In this document: positions 50,994 through 60,593 of the stretch, piece after piece
Position numbering within the stretch: the stretch's first letter is position 1
Layout: every line of letters starts with the position of its first letter
DNA from: Anaerolineae bacterium
GTDB taxonomy: Bacteria; Chloroflexota; Anaerolineae; Aggregatilineales; Phototrophicaceae
Direction: 5' to 3'
NCBI GenBank assembly: GCA_022824365.1
Contig: JAJEAA010000023.1
Coordinates: 1 to 64,000, forward strand
Length of the DNA: 64,000 nt
The notes under the pieces: generated by a model
Databases searched by the model: none
What the model saw: only the letters and a program-made list of their open reading frames with translations
What the model was told of the DNA's origin: nothing
Translations under genes and position numbers: made by a program

Positions 50994-52018
50994 GGATATG
51001 GCGGTGCTTGCAAAGCAAACGGCCATCTGTGTGCATGTAGACAGGTTATCTGCGATTTTTGTCGTCATGATTGCTGGTGCGAGGCCCTTGTCAGAAACGG
51101 CTGCGGCCGCGCGATGACATGGTAGAAGCTCGCTGGCTAGTTCACCGCCTGGCAGAAAGACAATTTCGGACACAGTATGCCCTTTGGTGCAAGCTAATTT
51201 TTGGCAAGAGTGTCATGAATCCCAACCACCATGCTCTGATTTGCCGCACTTTCGAGGCAGGTCGATCCCGAAAGCCGTTCCATGCCAACGTATGCCATTG
51301 GCGCAGAAAACAAGCACATCTTGCAACGGGAATGAGGTACAGGCCGATACTCTACTCAGTCGTTGACGACCACGGAAAATTCTCCGGCCAACCATAGCGC
51401 TCGGATAGTGAGCGATACGTCACGCGCCAAAGTGTCGCATATGCACTGATATTCGACACTCTGTGTTGTATACTTTTCATGGCAAACTCACCGCTCCCGG
51501 ATCCCATTCCGCAGTCGCAGTTGCCGCCTTATTCGCACGATAAGAACATCGTCTCGCGGATCGGACGCACCATATGCCGGCTTCGCCCATGGCATAGACC
51601 GCCGCATCCCTTTTTTCGGCGTCACTTGAGTTAATCCTTTGGGGAGCCGATCAATATGCAGGCGCAATAGACGGCGCTCCTCGTCATCCGATTCGGCGAC
51701 CCTGCGCAGAACGCCCTTCAAATTTCATGTCTTTCTCCTGCTGGCGCCGCTCCTCAATTGAAAAGCGAGTCTTCTCGCTCAATCTCTCGGAAGTGACGAA
51801 GCAATCCGCGCGCTGCGATCCTTTGCGCACCGTCTTTTCGGGCACATAACAATAAACAGAGCGGTCATGCTAGCGGGTTCTCAAGCGGCGTTACCGCCCG
51901 GCTTTCGCCGCTGCAGCGCGAGCGGCCGAGGATTCTTCTCGTCGCGGCTCGGGTATGTTGTACGGTCTCTAACTGCCGGGACAGCGTCTGGCAAGGCACG
52001 AGATTGTGCCGGCGCCAC
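50994..52018. other. Gene-poor stretch
   Basis: About 1 kb between the sugar importer and the GH4 gene. Short frames (for example 51488-51721 minus) do not resemble proteins. It contains the imperfect palindrome at 51431-51460 and, 19 bp after it, a 42-codon plus-strand frame from ATG 51479 of unknown meaning. Confidence 0.5.
51431..51460. promoter_or_regulatory. 30-bp inverted repeat
   Basis: AGTGTCG and CGACACT form perfect arms (51431-51437, 51454-51460); with ATAT/ATAT inside, 11 of 12 positions pair around a 6-base centre. It resembles an operator or a small hairpin in otherwise empty DNA. Confidence 0.4.
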
Positions 52019-53401
52019 TTATGCGTACCAATGATTGGGTAAGACATCGCGCTCCGCCGCCAGCAGGTCGCGCAAGATGGCATCTGCGTCGGCGATCGAA
52101 TTCGTCAGCGGGTCGGTTATCAGCGCTCGGCGCAGCAAGTTGTAATCCGCCCGGACGATCGCCTCCGCAGTCAATTCATGCGTATCAAGTACCAACTCAT
52201 TCAGCGCACGCAAGCCGCGAGGCATCGGGCCGACAGGGCGCGGACGCGGCCCATCCATATCGATATCACAGAGCAGTTCAAGAAAGGCGTCATCCGACAT
52301 ATTCGACACTGCGCCACGATTTAAGGTGTTGATGTAAAAGGGTTGGCCCAAATCGCCGACCATGTTCTCGATGATATCGGTCGCATGATCGGGGCCGAGC
52401 GCTTCCATGAATGCGCTGATGGGCAAGGCGCCACTGTTGAAGTCATCTACTTGCCGCCACATTTGAGCGTGCCGGGCGTAGCGATCATCCGTCTCCCAGA
52501 TTGACAGCGGCGGTATCTCCTCAGTCGAGAGTCCATGACCCTGATAGAAGCGCAGGTATTCTTTGGTGTGGGCGACGCACGTGGGTATGTAGCCAAAGAT
52601 TTCATAGAGCTGCCAAGCGATAGCGTCGTTGTGCAGGGCTTTCGCGCCTCGGTCGCCACCGAGATCCTCTGTTGCGGCGCTGCGTCGCAGGGACTCGGCT
52701 ATTTGCGGGCTGACATCGCGGCCCCGGTATTCCGCTTTCAACATCCAGGTGAAGTGGTTTACGCCGGCGATGCGCATGTCAAATTCGGCATTGAGCTCGT
52801 CATTCCACTCGCCGGCGTCGGCGATTATTCCGGCCCGCATGGCGTAGCGCGCTTTGACATGCGGCATGTGAAGCGAATCGCAGAGGGCGAAGCTCTTGAG
52901 TTGGGGCGCATAACGCGCGATTGCTATCCCGTTGACCGCGCTGGGATTGATGTAGTTGATGACCCAGGCATCCGGGCAAAATCTTTCAATATCAGCGACG
53001 CAATTCATGATGACCGGCAGCTCCCGCATGGCGCGGAAGATGCCGCCGGGTCCGATGGTATCGCCGCTGCACATTCTTATGCCGTGTTTCTCACTAATTT
53101 GGCAGTCCAACCCACGATAGCGTACAGTGTCAACGGCGAAACTAAGCACAACGAAATCGGCGCCGGGCAGTGCGCTTCGCCAGTCCGTTGTGGCTTCGAT
53201 GCGCAGGTCGACTTCGGTTTCGGCGACGACTTTTTCCGCCAGTGCGCCCATCTTTTCCATGCGTATTGGGTCTATGTCTACCAGCGCCAAGGTGCCGGTG
53301 TTTAGATAGGGCGAATGCACCATCTGCCAGATTGCTTGTCGGCCAAAAAACAGGCTGCCTGCGCCAATGACGACGACTTTAGGCTGTTGAACGTTTGTCA
53401 T
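52019..53401 (-). CDS. Glycoside hydrolase family 4 (alpha-glucosidase/alpha-galacturonidase-like)
   Basis: A 460-residue NAD- and Mn-dependent glycosidase. Visible are the Rossmann start VVVIGAGSLFFG, VDIDPIRM, the substrate motif VINYINPSAVN, the metal Cys-His region CDSLHMPH, and GVNHFTWMLK with its metal His. GH4 enzymes cleave by oxidation at C3 followed by elimination, on 6-phospho-glycosides, alpha-galactosides or glucuronides/galacturonides. The start ATG 53401 is supported by GGAG 8 bases ahead. It is the last gene of the LacI-controlled operon. Acidic sugars are favoured by the neighbouring propeller protein. Confidence 0.9.
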   Translation of the reverse strand: MTNVQQPKVVVIGAGSLFFGRQAIWQMVHSPYLNTGTLALVDIDPIRMEKMGALAEKVVAETEVDLRIEATTDWRSALPGADFVVLSFAVDTVRYRGLDCQISEKHGIRMCSGDTIGPGGIFRAMRELPVIMNCVADIERFCPDAWVINYINPSAVNGIAIARYAPQLKSFALCDSLHMPHVKARYAMRAGIIADAGEWNDELNAEFDMRIAGVNHFTWMLKAEYRGRDVSPQIAESLRRSAATEDLGGDRGAKALHNDAIAWQLYEIFGYIPTCVAHTKEYLRFYQGHGLSTEEIPPLSIWETDDRYARHAQMWRQVDDFNSGALPISAFMEALGPDHATDIIENMVGDLGQPFYINTLNRGAVSNMSDDAFLELLCDIDMDGPRPRPVGPMPRGLRALNELVLDTHELTAEAIVRADYNLLRRALITDPLTNSIADADAILRDLLAAERDVLPNHWYA

Positions 53402-53472
53402 GTGATGCACTCCATTACAAGTCTTCAGAATGCTGAGTCGGTGGGTTATCCCTACGGCGTGACGCTAGAATA

Positions 53473-54645
53473 TCAGGCATAGGCGGAGACGACGTTTGAT
53501 ACATCAATAATATAGATCTGACGCTCGCCTTCATGTGCGGAGTCGATACATACTCGGGTGCCGTCGCGATTCCAGCGCGGGTGCAAATCGCAGCGCAGGG
53601 GTCCGGCCAGGTCAGGCGGCGCATAGTATTTCCCTATATCGAATCGGGTCTCGCTTTCGAGGTGGAAGAGCATGAGCGTGCGAATGTCATTCGCATCGGG
53701 ATATGTGTCGGTCAGCAGCCAACGGCGGTCGGGCGAAAAGCTGCAATGTCCGTCGGAACTGAAAAGGCCGTCGCCGAGGATATTAACTTCGCCTGTGGAG
53801 AGCCGGTAGAGAAAATACCGATCGCCGATGCCTGTCTTTCGCGCCCAAGCGAGCACGACCTCAGGGCTGAAATGATCCAGGTGCGAGATATAGCCGTCGT
53901 CGGCGACGAGGCGTAGGTCGCTACCATCGAGTCTAGCGCTGAATAGCCGGTCGGTGAAGTAGCGACCGCCGGCGGTCGGATCACCCCAACGGTGCAAGCA
54001 AATGAAGTTCGAAGCGTCGGCGGCAATGTGGATATGGTTGCACCAGTGCTGTCCCTGCGACATGGATGGCTTAGGTTGGAAATGGCGCAGCTGTTCCAGA
54101 CTGGTGATGAGCCGGTTTTCGCTGCTCTCAAGGTCCATCCAGAAGATGCCGTCTTCGGCAGGATGCGGGTCGGTCGCCCAGGGATCATCCGCGCCAAGGT
54201 AACCGTAACCGGGTCTGGTTCGGTGGTTGCGGGCGAAATTCAGGCTGAGCGCCTGTGACCCATTGATAGCGTAAATGGCGCGCGGCAGCTCGCGCACTTC
54301 GCCGCTGAAGACGTCTCGTACCACGCTGATAAACCGGTCGCCATCGCGCTGATTGTAGATGATCTTGCGGTCGGGGTCGCTCGGCAGCCATTGCAGCATG
54401 GCGCCTTGTTGCCAACACCAGGCGGCGGTATCGGCCAGCGGAATCCAGCGATTGTCGTCGTCCAGGTCAACCATGCCGATGCGCGCGCAGTCGTTCGGCG
54501 CGGGCATGCGGTCCATAAAATCAACTTGCATCGCCAACAGATAGCGACCGGTGACGTCCCAAGGCGGCTTGTCATAATAGCCGAAGAAATGCTGCGCGCC
54601 GTCCGTGACACGCTGCGCTGGCAAAATGTTCTGGACAATAGTCAT
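53473..54645 (-). CDS. Beta-propeller protein resembling oligogalacturonate lyase (PL22-like)
   Basis: A 390-residue protein with repeated propeller strands (RYLLAMQVDFMD, GRYFTDRLFSARLDGSDLR, FSPDRRWLLTDTYPD, WNRDGTRVCIDSAHEGERQIYII). The QHWCNHIHI segment supplies clustered histidines of the kind that bind metal in oligogalacturonide lyases. Relationship to PL22 is a judgement from layout, not a motif match. The ATG at 54645 is chosen because the longer frame would overlap the upstream gene. No signal peptide, so it would be cytoplasmic. It could cleave unsaturated acidic oligosaccharides before GH4. Confidence 0.6.
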   Translation of the reverse strand: MTIVQNILPAQRVTDGAQHFFGYYDKPPWDVTGRYLLAMQVDFMDRMPAPNDCARIGMVDLDDDNRWIPLADTAAWCWQQGAMLQWLPSDPDRKIIYNQRDGDRFISVVRDVFSGEVRELPRAIYAINGSQALSLNFARNHRTRPGYGYLGADDPWATDPHPAEDGIFWMDLESSENRLITSLEQLRHFQPKPSMSQGQHWCNHIHIAADASNFICLHRWGDPTAGGRYFTDRLFSARLDGSDLRLVADDGYISHLDHFSPEVVLAWARKTGIGDRYFLYRLSTGEVNILGDGLFSSDGHCSFSPDRRWLLTDTYPDANDIRTLMLFHLESETRFDIGKYYAPPDLAGPLRCDLHPRWNRDGTRVCIDSAHEGERQIYIIDVSNVVSAYA

Positions 54646-54659
54646 ATGGCGGCCCCGCC

Positions 54660-56279
54660 CTAAGTGGTTAAGTCTAGCTGCATCACATACTCTTCGTAGC
54701 GGATGTCCATGAGCGATTGATTGAAATCGGTCTGGCAAAAGGGACTGCTGTAGTGCAGTTGTGACGGGATGGCTGGCTCTTCGGCTGTTGGTGGATATTC
54801 GCTATTGAGGCGCTCCTTGAAGCGGTTGAAATCGCCATCTTTGTCCGCACAACCGAGGCAGACGGTCAGGCGCGTATCTTCGCCCACAATCTTCAACACG
54901 CGTCCGCGTCGGGTTCCGCTTTCGAATAGCTCAAACCTGCGCTCGCTGTGCAAGGCCAGATAGCATTCCGCAAGGCGGGCATACGTCCAGTTCTCGACAA
55001 TAGTCCATTCGTCAAATTCATAAGTTGGGAAGTAGATTGCCTTTGCGCCTTGGCAAGTTAGCGCGCCCTCTTCATGCCTTAGGTTGAGGCACGGCGTCTC
55101 AGCGAAGACGCGAACCTGCCCCAACTCCGCCAGCCAAAATTGATTGAGTGAGACGAGACTGCAATTCGCATAGCGATAGACTCGACGCTGGGTCAAAGCA
55201 TCATTGATGCGATGTTGGTCTATCGCAGACAGAGGCGCTTTTGGATTTATCGCGATGGCTTGAATCAACGCCGGTATTTCGTATTCGTCTGCGCATGCCA
55301 GGAAAACCGCCGCCGCGTTTGCCTGATTCCAGTTTCCCAAGCCCCAGAACAAGCGCGTCACCGGACTTAGTGGCGACAAGCGGCTATCCTTGGCGTAGTC
55401 CGTCGGATGCAGCGCCAGCGTAAATAGCAGCTTGTCGAGAAGGGCTACGGCGATCTCGCCGAATTCTTCGTCCAGTTCGACTAAGGCCGCCAGCGCCATT
55501 AGCTCGTCAGTCAAAGGCGTGAAGAAATCGAAGCCGTCTGAAGCGCGCTTCGTTAGCCAAGCGCGCGTCTCAACTTCGGCGCCGTCGCGGCGCTTGAAGC
55601 GCAGTCCCGCGAGGCGGCGGCAGGCAATAGCCAGCGGCGTTCCGCCAATCGCGCTCATATCAACGCGACGTAGATTGCCATTGAGCGTCGCCACCAAAGT
55701 GGCTGGCAGATCCTGGCGATAATTGCCTAGGATTAAGAGTAAGGTGAGAAGGTCGCGCGGTTCTCCGTTTTCGCTTGCCGCGAGCAGCGGCGGTTCACGG
55801 ACAGTCTCCCCCCGGACTAGCCGCGCGAGCTCGCTGTAGAGGTCGGGTCCGCGGCGGATGGCGTCCTTCAGCGCTTCCTCGCGGCGGCTAGGGTTGTCGC
55901 CGTAGTAACTGGCCGAAGTCTCGCTATTGATGACATGAAAGGGCAGGGCGACTTCGAAGGGCGTCGCGCCATAGTATTCGCTGGCTTTGGGGCGGATGCG
56001 CGCATGATAAAGCCCGTCCGGCGCGTTCAAGGCTTTACGCAGGACAACCGATGTCGTGTCTTCATCGAGCATAGTATTGGCTTCGGCGTAAATACGGCCC
56101 GATTCATGCGCCATGCTGATATGTACATCGCAGAGTTCGTTTAAGTCGGGCGGAAAGTCAACTTGGATCAAGTCGCCCCGGCTGTAGATGTCTCGCTCCA
56201 GCCAAGCCTGCGGGAAGATCCGCCGGAATTTCGCCAGGCGTGTGTCAGCAATATCAGCACTGCGACGCTGAGCGCTCAT
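54660..56279 (-). CDS. Unrecognised large protein, helical-toroid plus beta-sandwich-like layout
   Basis: A 539-residue soluble protein that I cannot assign. Residues about 110-330 are helix-rich (LLTLLLILGNYRQDLPATL, LTDELMALAALVELDEEF, LGNWNQANAAAVFLACADEY); residues 345-520 are strand-rich, with RYANCSLVSLNQFWLAELGQ, VRVFAETPCLNL and AKAIYFPTYEFDEW. The SLVSLNQF...AELGQVRVFAETP segment recalls the layout of alpha/alpha-toroid polysaccharide lyases and glycosidases that end in a beta sandwich. ATG 56279 overlaps the upstream ATPase stop (ATGA). Conserved operon position suggests a carbohydrate-active enzyme; not shown. Confidence 0.65.
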   Translation of the reverse strand: MSAQRRSADIADTRLAKFRRIFPQAWLERDIYSRGDLIQVDFPPDLNELCDVHISMAHESGRIYAEANTMLDEDTTSVVLRKALNAPDGLYHARIRPKASEYYGATPFEVALPFHVINSETSASYYGDNPSRREEALKDAIRRGPDLYSELARLVRGETVREPPLLAASENGEPRDLLTLLLILGNYRQDLPATLVATLNGNLRRVDMSAIGGTPLAIACRRLAGLRFKRRDGAEVETRAWLTKRASDGFDFFTPLTDELMALAALVELDEEFGEIAVALLDKLLFTLALHPTDYAKDSRLSPLSPVTRLFWGLGNWNQANAAAVFLACADEYEIPALIQAIAINPKAPLSAIDQHRINDALTQRRVYRYANCSLVSLNQFWLAELGQVRVFAETPCLNLRHEEGALTCQGAKAIYFPTYEFDEWTIVENWTYARLAECYLALHSERRFELFESGTRRGRVLKIVGEDTRLTVCLGCADKDGDFNRFKERLNSEYPPTAEEPAIPSQLHYSSPFCQTDFNQSLMDIRYEEYVMQLDLTT

Positions 56280-57310
56280 GATATTGCCTCCGCTGTTGCC
56301 AGGCCTTGGAGATCCAATTTGCCGGCGTAATGGCAACTGGCGAAATGCCCCGGTTTTATCTCGCGCAATTGCGGCGCCTCGCGCTGGCAGCGGTCGCCAT
56401 CGTTGAAGAGGCAGCGATTGTGAAAGGGACAGCCGCCGGGCACGGCATAAGGATCGGGTATCGAGCCGCGAATGACATTGAGTTTTTGGCCGGGCCGGCT
56501 GCTGCCAAGGCGCGGGATGCTATGCAGAAGGGCGCCGGTGTAGGGATGTTGGGGCTGGTAGAAGAGCGAATCGACATCGGCCGATTCGACGATCCGCCCC
56601 ATATACATGACGATCACCTGGTCGGTCATCTGCGCGATAACGCCAAGGTCGTGCGTGATGAACATGATCGCCATGCCCAGCTCGGCTTGCAGGCGCCGCA
56701 GCAGCGCTAGGATTTGTGCTTGTGTGGTGACATCGAGGGCGGTTGTCGGTTCATCAGCGATGAGCAGGCGCGGATTGCAGCTCAGCGCCATCGCGATCAT
56801 AGCGCGCTGCCGCATGCCGCCAGAGAGCTGATGTGGATAGCGGTCGATGATTCCCGCCGGACGTGGCATGCCCACCAGGTTGAGCACATCAATCGCCCGC
56901 TTCCGCGCCGCCGCTCTGTTGTGGTTTTGATGCAGCATGATGGCTTCGCTAATTTGATCGCCGATGGTATGCACCGGGCTGAGCGAAGTCATCGGTTCTT
57001 GAAAGATCATGGCGATTTCAGCGCCGCGGATGGCGCGGATCGCCGAACCTTTTGGGTCTAGGGCGGTCAGATCAAGCGCCTCGCCGTCGCGATGGTAGAT
57101 TATCTCTCCAGCGACGATACCGCCCGGATGGGGCACTATTCGCAAAATCGAACGGGACATGATCGACTTGCCGCAGCCGCTTTCGCCAACGATGCCTAAA
57201 GTCTGACCCGCTTCGAGTGTGAAGGTTGCGCCATCCACCGCGCGCACGGTTCCCAGCTCGCTGACGAAATGGGTCTGTAAATCTCGTACTTCCAGCAGCT
57301 TTGCGCTCAA
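56276..57310 (-). CDS. ABC transporter ATPase, OppD type
   Basis: A 344-residue ATPase: [23 protein letters not shown], Walker [10 protein letters not shown]-loop [12 protein letters not shown], signature LSGGMRQR, Walker [14 protein letters not shown] and the [16 protein letters not shown] tail. The start is taken as TTG 57310, one base after the OppF stop, because homology begins there; the longer open frame reads through the neighbouring gene. The final 4 bp overlap the next gene. Confidence 0.92.
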   Translation of the reverse strand: MSAKLLEVRDLQTHFVSELGTVRAVDGATFTLEAGQTLGIVGESGCGKSIMSRSILRIVPHPGGIVAGEIIYHRDGEALDLTALDPKGSAIRAIRGAEIAMIFQEPMTSLSPVHTIGDQISEAIMLHQNHNRAAARKRAIDVLNLVGMPRPAGIIDRYPHQLSGGMRQRAMIAMALSCNPRLLIADEPTTALDVTTQAQILALLRRLQAELGMAIMFITHDLGVIAQMTDQVIVMYMGRIVESADVDSLFYQPQHPYTGALLHSIPRLGSSRPGQKLNVIRGSIPDPYAVPGGCPFHNRCLFNDGDRCQREAPQLREIKPGHFASCHYAGKLDLQGLATAEAIS

Positions 57311-57311
57311 T

Positions 57312-58325
57312 TTAGCCGGCCCCCTGTAATTCGATTTCGGAGGCGCGATGGCAGGCCACCCAATGCCCGCCTTCGATCGGCTGCAATGAGGGTGATTCGC
57401 TGCGGCAGCGCTCGATGACATAAGGGCAGCGTGGATGAAAATAGCAGCCGCCCGGCGGATTGGCGGGGTCGGCGACTTCGCCTTCGAGGACGAGTGGCGC
57501 GCTGCGGCGGCGCGGGTCCGGCTTGGGCACAGCGGACAGCAAAGCTTCGGTGTAAGGGTGGCGCGGCTTTTGATAGAGCCGCTTGGTGTCACTCATTTCG
57601 ACGATCTTGCCGACGTACATCACCGCCACGCGATCGCAGATATGCTCGACGACGCTCAAATCATGGGCGATGAAGAGATAGGTCAAGCCAAATTGCGCCT
57701 GCAAATCGGCGAGCAGATTGAGGATCTGCGCTTGTACTGAGACATCCAGCGCCGAAACGGGTTCATCACAGATGATGAGGCGTGGATTGAGCGCAAGGGC
57801 GCGGGCGATACCGATGCGCTGTCGCTGCCCGCCGCTGAAGGCGTGCGGATAACGGGTCATGTATTCCGGGCGCAAGCCGACGACACGTAGCAACTCCGCT
57901 ACCCGCTCTTTTATCGCCTTGCCGTCGTTGACGCCATTCACCTTGAGCGGCTCGCCGATGAGCTGCAGCAAGGTCATTCGCGGGTTGAGCGAACCGAAGG
58001 GGTCTTGAAAGATCATCTGGATCTGCCGGCGAAACGGGCGGAGTTCAGCGACGCTGAGTTGAGCGAGATCGGTAATGCGCTCGTCACCTGGATTGTCGCC
58101 GTAGAAGAGAATCTCTCCGGCAGTGGGAGGCCAGGCGCGGACGATGCAGCGGCCCAAGGTCGTTTTGCCGCAGCCGCTTTCGCCGACCAAGCCCATGGTT
58201 TCCCCAACTTGCACTTCGAAACTGACATTGTCAACCGCTTTGGTTTGCCCAGCCACACGTGAAAACAAACCCTTTTTGATGGGAAAGTACTTCTTGAGTG
58301 AGCGGACTTCTAGCAGGGCGGTCAT
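57312..58325 (-). CDS. ABC transporter ATPase, OppF type
   Basis: A 337-residue ATPase starting [20 protein letters not shown], with Walker [10 protein letters not shown]-loop [12 protein letters not shown], signature FSGGQRQR, Walker [14 protein letters not shown] (Val in place of the usual Thr) and the [15 protein letters not shown] tail. The ATG 58325 gives the normal OppF start; 15 residues further upstream would overlap the permease gene. The order OppB-C-F-D is inverted relative to most operons. Confidence 0.92.
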   Translation of the reverse strand: MTALLEVRSLKKYFPIKKGLFSRVAGQTKAVDNVSFEVQVGETMGLVGESGCGKTTLGRCIVRAWPPTAGEILFYGDNPGDERITDLAQLSVAELRPFRRQIQMIFQDPFGSLNPRMTLLQLIGEPLKVNGVNDGKAIKERVAELLRVVGLRPEYMTRYPHAFSGGQRQRIGIARALALNPRLIICDEPVSALDVSVQAQILNLLADLQAQFGLTYLFIAHDLSVVEHICDRVAVMYVGKIVEMSDTKRLYQKPRHPYTEALLSAVPKPDPRRRSAPLVLEGEVADPANPPGGCYFHPRCPYVIERCRSESPSLQPIEGGHWVACHRASEIELQGAG

Positions 58326-58332
58326 CAGAACT

Positions 58333-59484
58333 CTAACTTGCGAACGGATCGGCGGCGTCGCGAGCGCCATCGCCGACGAAGTTGAACGCCAGTACTACAA
58401 TGATGACGCAGAGCGCTGGACCGATCCACAGCCAGGGATAAAAGTGCACCACCAGATTGTCCTGCGCCGCCTGCAACAATACGCCCCAACTGATGGTCGG
58501 TGGATTCAAGCCAATGCCGAGGAAACTCAGCGCCGTCTCCGCCAGGATGATACGCGGGACAGCCAATGTGATATTGACGATGACGTAGCTCATTATGCTG
58601 GGGATCAAGTGCCGCGTGATAATGCGCCACTGGCTGCAGCCGTAGAGCCGCGCCGCCATGACGTAATCCTGCTCGCGTACGGCGAGAAATCGCCCGCGGG
58701 CGACGCGCGCCGTGCTTGTCCAGGAGATCAAGGAGAGCACAATCAGAATGGCGAAGTATTGCTGCACCGGGTCCCAATCGCGCGGTATGGCCGCCGCCAA
58801 ACCCATCCAGAGCGGGATGGAAGGAATGGCAATGATGGCTTCGATGACGCGTTGAATCAGGCTGTCGATCCAGCCCCCGTATAGCCCAGAAATACCGCCG
58901 AGGATCAAGCCAAGGGCAAGACTTAGAAATACGGAAACCAAACCGATGGATAGCGAGATTTGACCGCCGTAAATCAGACGGCTCAAGAGATCGCGTCCTA
59001 ATTGATCGGTGCCGAAGAAATTGACTGGCGCGCCTTCCGCGCCGACGAGGTGAACATCCAGCGTGATATGCAGCGGACGCAGAGCATTGATCGGAAGACC
59101 GTGCAAGCCGATCTTGTAATCATCGCCACGGTAGAAGAAATGCAGCGGATGAATCTCGTCCTCGTTGATCGTGTATATCGGTCGCAGCGTATTCAAATCG
59201 CGCGACATCGTCATACCATAGACGAAGGGCGCGCGCAAGTTGCCTGTTGAGTCGATGATGCGCGGCGGATTGGGCGGCATGTAGAGGTTGCGCCCGCGCG
59301 TAAGCGGATCATAAGGGGCGAAGAAGCCGGCGAAGATCGAGCCGAGATAAGCGAATATGAGCAAAACGCCGGAAATGACAGCCGGTTTGTGGCGGCGGAA
59401 CTTCCACCACATCAAGCGCCAGGGCGAGACCACCTCCAGGGGCGATTCTTCGCTCGGCAAATTCTTGACGTGTTCGCTCTGCAT
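58333..59484 (-). CDS. ABC transporter permease, OppC type
   Basis: A 383-residue permease, longer than the usual 290-310 because of an extended periplasmic loop (about residues 60-150: [20 protein letters not shown] to [21 protein letters not shown]). The conserved [18 protein letters not shown] and coupling motif [20 protein letters not shown] are present. The enlarged loop is typical of OppC proteins serving oligosaccharide-type family-5 importers. ATG 59484 is 8 bp after the upstream permease stop. Confidence 0.9.
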   Translation of the reverse strand: MQSEHVKNLPSEESPLEVVSPWRLMWWKFRRHKPAVISGVLLIFAYLGSIFAGFFAPYDPLTRGRNLYMPPNPPRIIDSTGNLRAPFVYGMTMSRDLNTLRPIYTINEDEIHPLHFFYRGDDYKIGLHGLPINALRPLHITLDVHLVGAEGAPVNFFGTDQLGRDLLSRLIYGGQISLSIGLVSVFLSLALGLILGGISGLYGGWIDSLIQRVIEAIIAIPSIPLWMGLAAAIPRDWDPVQQYFAILIVLSLISWTSTARVARGRFLAVREQDYVMAARLYGCSQWRIITRHLIPSIMSYVIVNITLAVPRIILAETALSFLGIGLNPPTISWGVLLQAAQDNLVVHFYPWLWIGPALCVIIVVLAFNFVGDGARDAADPFAS

Positions 59485-59492
59485 CGCCGCCC

Positions 59493-60473
59493 TTAATCGA
59501 ATTGGATCCGCGGATCGGCCCAAGCCAACAGCAGATCGGAAACAAAGGTGCCCACCACGGTCAGCAAACTCAAGAACAGGATCATCGAGCCGGCCAGAAG
59601 CATGTCTTGCGCTAACAGAGCGTTGAGCAGCAGCGGGCCCGTGGTCGGCAAATTGAGCACGATGGCGACAATCGCCGTCCCCGAGATCAGCGCCGGCAAT
59701 ACAAATCCGATTGTGCTGAGCACTGGGCTAATTGCCACGCGCACTGGATACTTGAAGATCAGGCGGGCTTCGCTCAAGCCCTTGGCGCGGGCGGTTTCCA
59801 CGTAGGGCTGGCGCATTTCGTCCAGCATCATGCCGCGCATGACGCGAATCGTGCCCGCCGTGCCGGCTGTGCCCACCACGATGACGGGAATCCATAGGTT
59901 CGAGAGCAAATCGAGAAACTTCGCGAATGACCAGGGCGCCAGTTCGTACTGCGGCGAGAACAAACCGGCGACGTTGGCATCGAAATACTGGCTTCCGATG
60001 TACAGCAAAATGATGGCGAAGAGAAAATTGGGAATCGCCAAGCCGATGAAGCCGATGAAGGAAAAGACATAATCCAGAAGCGAGTATTGGTTCAGCGCGG
60101 AATAGATGCCGATCGGGATGGCGATGAGGTAGACCAGCAAGGCGGTGGGCAATGTGATAGCGAGGGTGAGCGGCAGGCGCTCGCCCAGCAGATCGGCGAC
60201 TGTGCGCTGATGCTGAAAAGAGACGCCGTAATTGCCGCGCAATACATTGGCGATCCATTTGAGATACTGGACGTGGAACGGTTCATCCAAGCCGAATTGC
60301 GCCCGCAAGGCGTCAATGGTTTCCTGGGTGAATGTTTCACCTCCGGAGATCGTGGTGACGTAAGCATCGACAAAATCGCCTGGTGGCAACTGAATGACGA
60401 CAAAAGCGACGATGCTCACGATGAACATGATCACGATCATCTGCAGGAAACGTCTGATGATGTAGCTGGTCAT
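59493..60473 (-). CDS. ABC transporter permease, OppB type
   Basis: A 326-residue permease beginning MTSYIIRRFLQMIVIMFIV, with the LPPGDFVDAYV periplasmic loop, LALTLPTALLVYLIAIPIG and the coupling motif ETARAKGLSEARLIFKYPVRVA; it ends WADPRIQFD. The ATG at 60473 is chosen because 27 residues further upstream in the same frame would be translated from the palindromic repeat at 60496-60563. Confidence 0.92.
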   Translation of the reverse strand: MTSYIIRRFLQMIVIMFIVSIVAFVVIQLPPGDFVDAYVTTISGGETFTQETIDALRAQFGLDEPFHVQYLKWIANVLRGNYGVSFQHQRTVADLLGERLPLTLAITLPTALLVYLIAIPIGIYSALNQYSLLDYVFSFIGFIGLAIPNFLFAIILLYIGSQYFDANVAGLFSPQYELAPWSFAKFLDLLSNLWIPVIVVGTAGTAGTIRVMRGMMLDEMRQPYVETARAKGLSEARLIFKYPVRVAISPVLSTIGFVLPALISGTAIVAIVLNLPTTGPLLLNALLAQDMLLAGSMILFLSLLTVVGTFVSDLLLAWADPRIQFD

Positions 60474-60495
60474 TCGTTTCCAGTCTGCCAACAGT

Positions 60496-60563
60496 TCAGG
60501 GGCGATCCATTGGATCGCCCTGATTGTAACAGTACGAACGGTTGCGGGCGACACGTTCGCCGC
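60496..60563. repeat. Two-hairpin palindromic element in the binding-protein/permease gap
   Basis: Unit 1: GGGCGATCC and GGATCGCCC pair perfectly (60500-60508 with 60512-60520, 3-base loop). Unit 2: CGGGCGA pairs with TCGCCGCCC (60545-60563). The layout, spacer length and orientation match the 19946 element. Its place between the binding-protein and permease genes suggests a role in mRNA stability or attenuation. Confidence 0.7.
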
Positions 60564-60593
60564 CCTTGAGCCGCAATTTAGAGAGGCAAGCGA

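Noticed and set aside
51488..51721. 77-codon minus-strand frame
   Set aside because: TTG start, no ribosome site and no motif; left as unexplained sequence.
57311..57592. N-terminal extension of the OppD-type ATPase
   Set aside because: It reads through the OppF gene in another frame and looks random; homology starts at 57310.
60474..60554. N-terminal extension of the OppB-type permease
   Set aside because: It is translated from a palindromic repeat; the family start is at 60473.
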